Shown here: piece by piece, positions 5,405 to 5,978 of the stretch | How the letters are laid out: every line of letters starts with the position of its first letter | How positions within the stretch are numbered: position 1 is the stretch's first letter | Assembly (NCBI GenBank): GCA_003157595.1 | Contig: PMKB01000184.1 | Coordinates: 6,413-12,390 of the forward strand | Origin: Solirubrobacterales bacterium | GTDB taxonomy: Bacteria; Actinomycetota; Thermoleophilia; Solirubrobacterales; Solirubrobacteraceae | Length of the DNA: 5,978 nt | Reading direction: 5' to 3' | Position numbers and translations under genes: made by a program | The notes under the pieces: generated by a model | Seen by the model: only the letters and a program-made list of their open reading frames with translations | Told to the model about the DNA's origin: nothing | Databases searched by the model: none

Positions 5405-5978
5405 TGCGCGTGCCCCCGCCCAACCTTTACCGCGACCGCTGGTGCGGTGATCTGCGCGCCGCCGACGCCGGCGCGCAGGTGCGGGTCGCGGGCTGGGTCC
5501 ATCGTCGCCGCGAGATCAACGTCCGCCGGATCGACAGCACGGCGGATCTGGGCTGCACGGCGGCCGCCTCCATCTCCTGCGACGACGCGGCCGTGTTCGC
5601 CGTGGCCGCCGGGACCCCGTACGACGAGATCGTCGTGCTCACCCGCCAGGGCAACCCGGCCTGGTCGGGCCAGGAACGCGATGGGCTCACTCCCATCAGG
5701 TCCGACGATCTCTTTTACGGAGCTGCGACCAACGACATGCAGCCGGACTGGGTCGATTTGAACAAGGTTGCCATTCCCCAGGCCGATGAGCAGCAGCGTC
5801 TTTTGGCCAACATGATGATTTATATGGAAGCGAACCGCAAGCTGCTGCCACGGTTCTGGTATTTTCCGCATGGGTATAAGGCCGTGGTCGTGATGACGGG
5901 TGACGATCATGCGGGAACCTATGGCGGTTCGTATGCATCTACCCGCTTTGATCAATACCTGGCGGCAAGCCCCACGGG
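5404..5978 (+). CDS. aspS: aspS 5' end continuing in frame into unrelated sequence (chimeric ORF, 3' partial)
   Basis: The frame opens at ATG 5404, one base inside the hisS stop, with a weak GGTGG about seven bases upstream, and stays open to the window end (191 codons). Residues 1-37 are a clear aspartyl-tRNA synthetase N-terminus: NLYRDRWCGDLRAADAG, then VRVAGWVHRRRE, the start of the OB-fold that binds the tRNA-Asp anticodon. hisS followed by aspS is a widespread order. AspRS would continue with something like HGG-L-FIDLRD, but here similarity stops after E37 (5514). Residues 38-79 are unplaced, and from T80 (5641) the protein resembles NodB-type surface deacetylases. None of the AspRS catalytic motifs is present, so as written this cannot be a working synthetase. 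I think the true aspS is cut by a wrong join near the contig end; a real fusion is much less likely. Confidence 0.7.
   Translation, partial: MRVPPPNLYRDRWCGDLRAADAGAQVRVAGWVHRRREINVRRIDSTADLGCTAAASISCDDAAVFAVAAGTPYDEIVVLTRQGNPAWSGQERDGLTPIRSDDLFYGAATNDMQPDWVDLNKVAIPQADEQQRLLANMMIYMEANRKLLPRFWYFPHGYKAVVVMTGDDHAGTYGGSYASTRFDQYLAASPT
5515..5640 (+). other. Unplaced in-frame segment between the aspS head and the deacetylase-like fragment
   Basis: These 126 bases encode 42 residues, including TADLGCTAAASISCDDAA and AAGTPYDEIVVL. They match neither AspRS nor, as far as I can judge, the deacetylase family. GC is still about 73% with G/C-rich third positions, so it looks like real coding DNA in this frame from a high-GC genome. 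Its edges are set only by where the flanking similarities stop. I do not recognise the protein. Confidence 0.4.
5641..5978 (+). other. Fragment of a large surface protein with a NodB-like polysaccharide deacetylase domain
   Basis: Residues 80-191 of the chimeric ORF contain TRQGNPAWSGQERDG, PIRSDDLFYG, QPDWVDLNKVAIPQADEQQ, RFWYFPHG and VVVMTGDDHA. I recall these blocks from large exported proteins that join a glutamine-amidotransferase-like domain to a polysaccharide deacetylase domain. MTGDDH (164-169) sits where the NodB T-F-D-D motif, with its catalytic base and metal-binding Asp, would be. The rest of the deacetylase domain is off the window, and the expected N-terminal domain is absent. 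By hand count 5701-5978 is about 54% GC, with codons such as TTT, TTG, ATT and TAT that are rare in the upstream genes. This fragment probably comes from a different gene and perhaps a different organism. Confidence 0.65.

Noticed and set aside
5155..5955. 266-codon - strand frame spanning the end of hisS and the chimeric region
   Set aside because: It crosses hisS, the aspS head and the deacetylase-like part without any motif of its own, so it is a chance open frame and does not validate the join.

Overview
The window is high-GC DNA with strongly G/C-biased third codon positions. An actinobacterium fits best, and the class Thermoleophilia is my inference. The main reason is a tightly packed translation-related operon in which an MBL-fold (glyoxalase II-like) hydrolase lies directly upstream of hisS, then aspS. 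That order is also known in Mycobacterium. The GC content and a small basic two-helix membrane protein agree with this placement, but nothing here fixes the species.

Layout. Positions 1-1892 hold the 3' part of a large gene on the + strand for a secreted-looking protein. It has a PI-PLC X-type phosphodiesterase domain, Ig-like modules and a C-terminal helical module; its start lies off the window. Positions 1893-2115 are a convergent intergenic region with a few short hairpins and no convincing gene. A tRNA gene with anticodon CAU (elongator Met most likely) lies on the - strand at 2116-2189, with a possible -10 box just upstream. Positions 2190-2279 are the divergent spacer before the operon.

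From about 2280 to 5404 four complete genes run on the + strand with almost no space between them: glutamate formimidoyltransferase (start uncertain), a 122-residue membrane protein, the MBL-fold hydrolase, and histidyl-tRNA synthetase. The last three junctions (1-, 4- and 1-base overlaps) suggest one transcript with coupled translation. The logic looks like housekeeping: tRNA charging plus small metabolite and folate chores.

The end of the window is the oddest part. An ORF starting at 5404 opens as a good aspartyl-tRNA synthetase (AspRS) N-terminus for about 37 residues. It then loses all AspRS similarity and runs in frame through about 125 bases I cannot place. It ends in a sequence typical of large surface proteins with a NodB-like polysaccharide deacetylase domain, and over that last stretch GC falls from about 73% to about 54% (my hand counts). 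The simplest explanation is a chimeric contig end rather than a real fusion gene. No CRISPR array, insertion sequence or clear prophage signal was seen.
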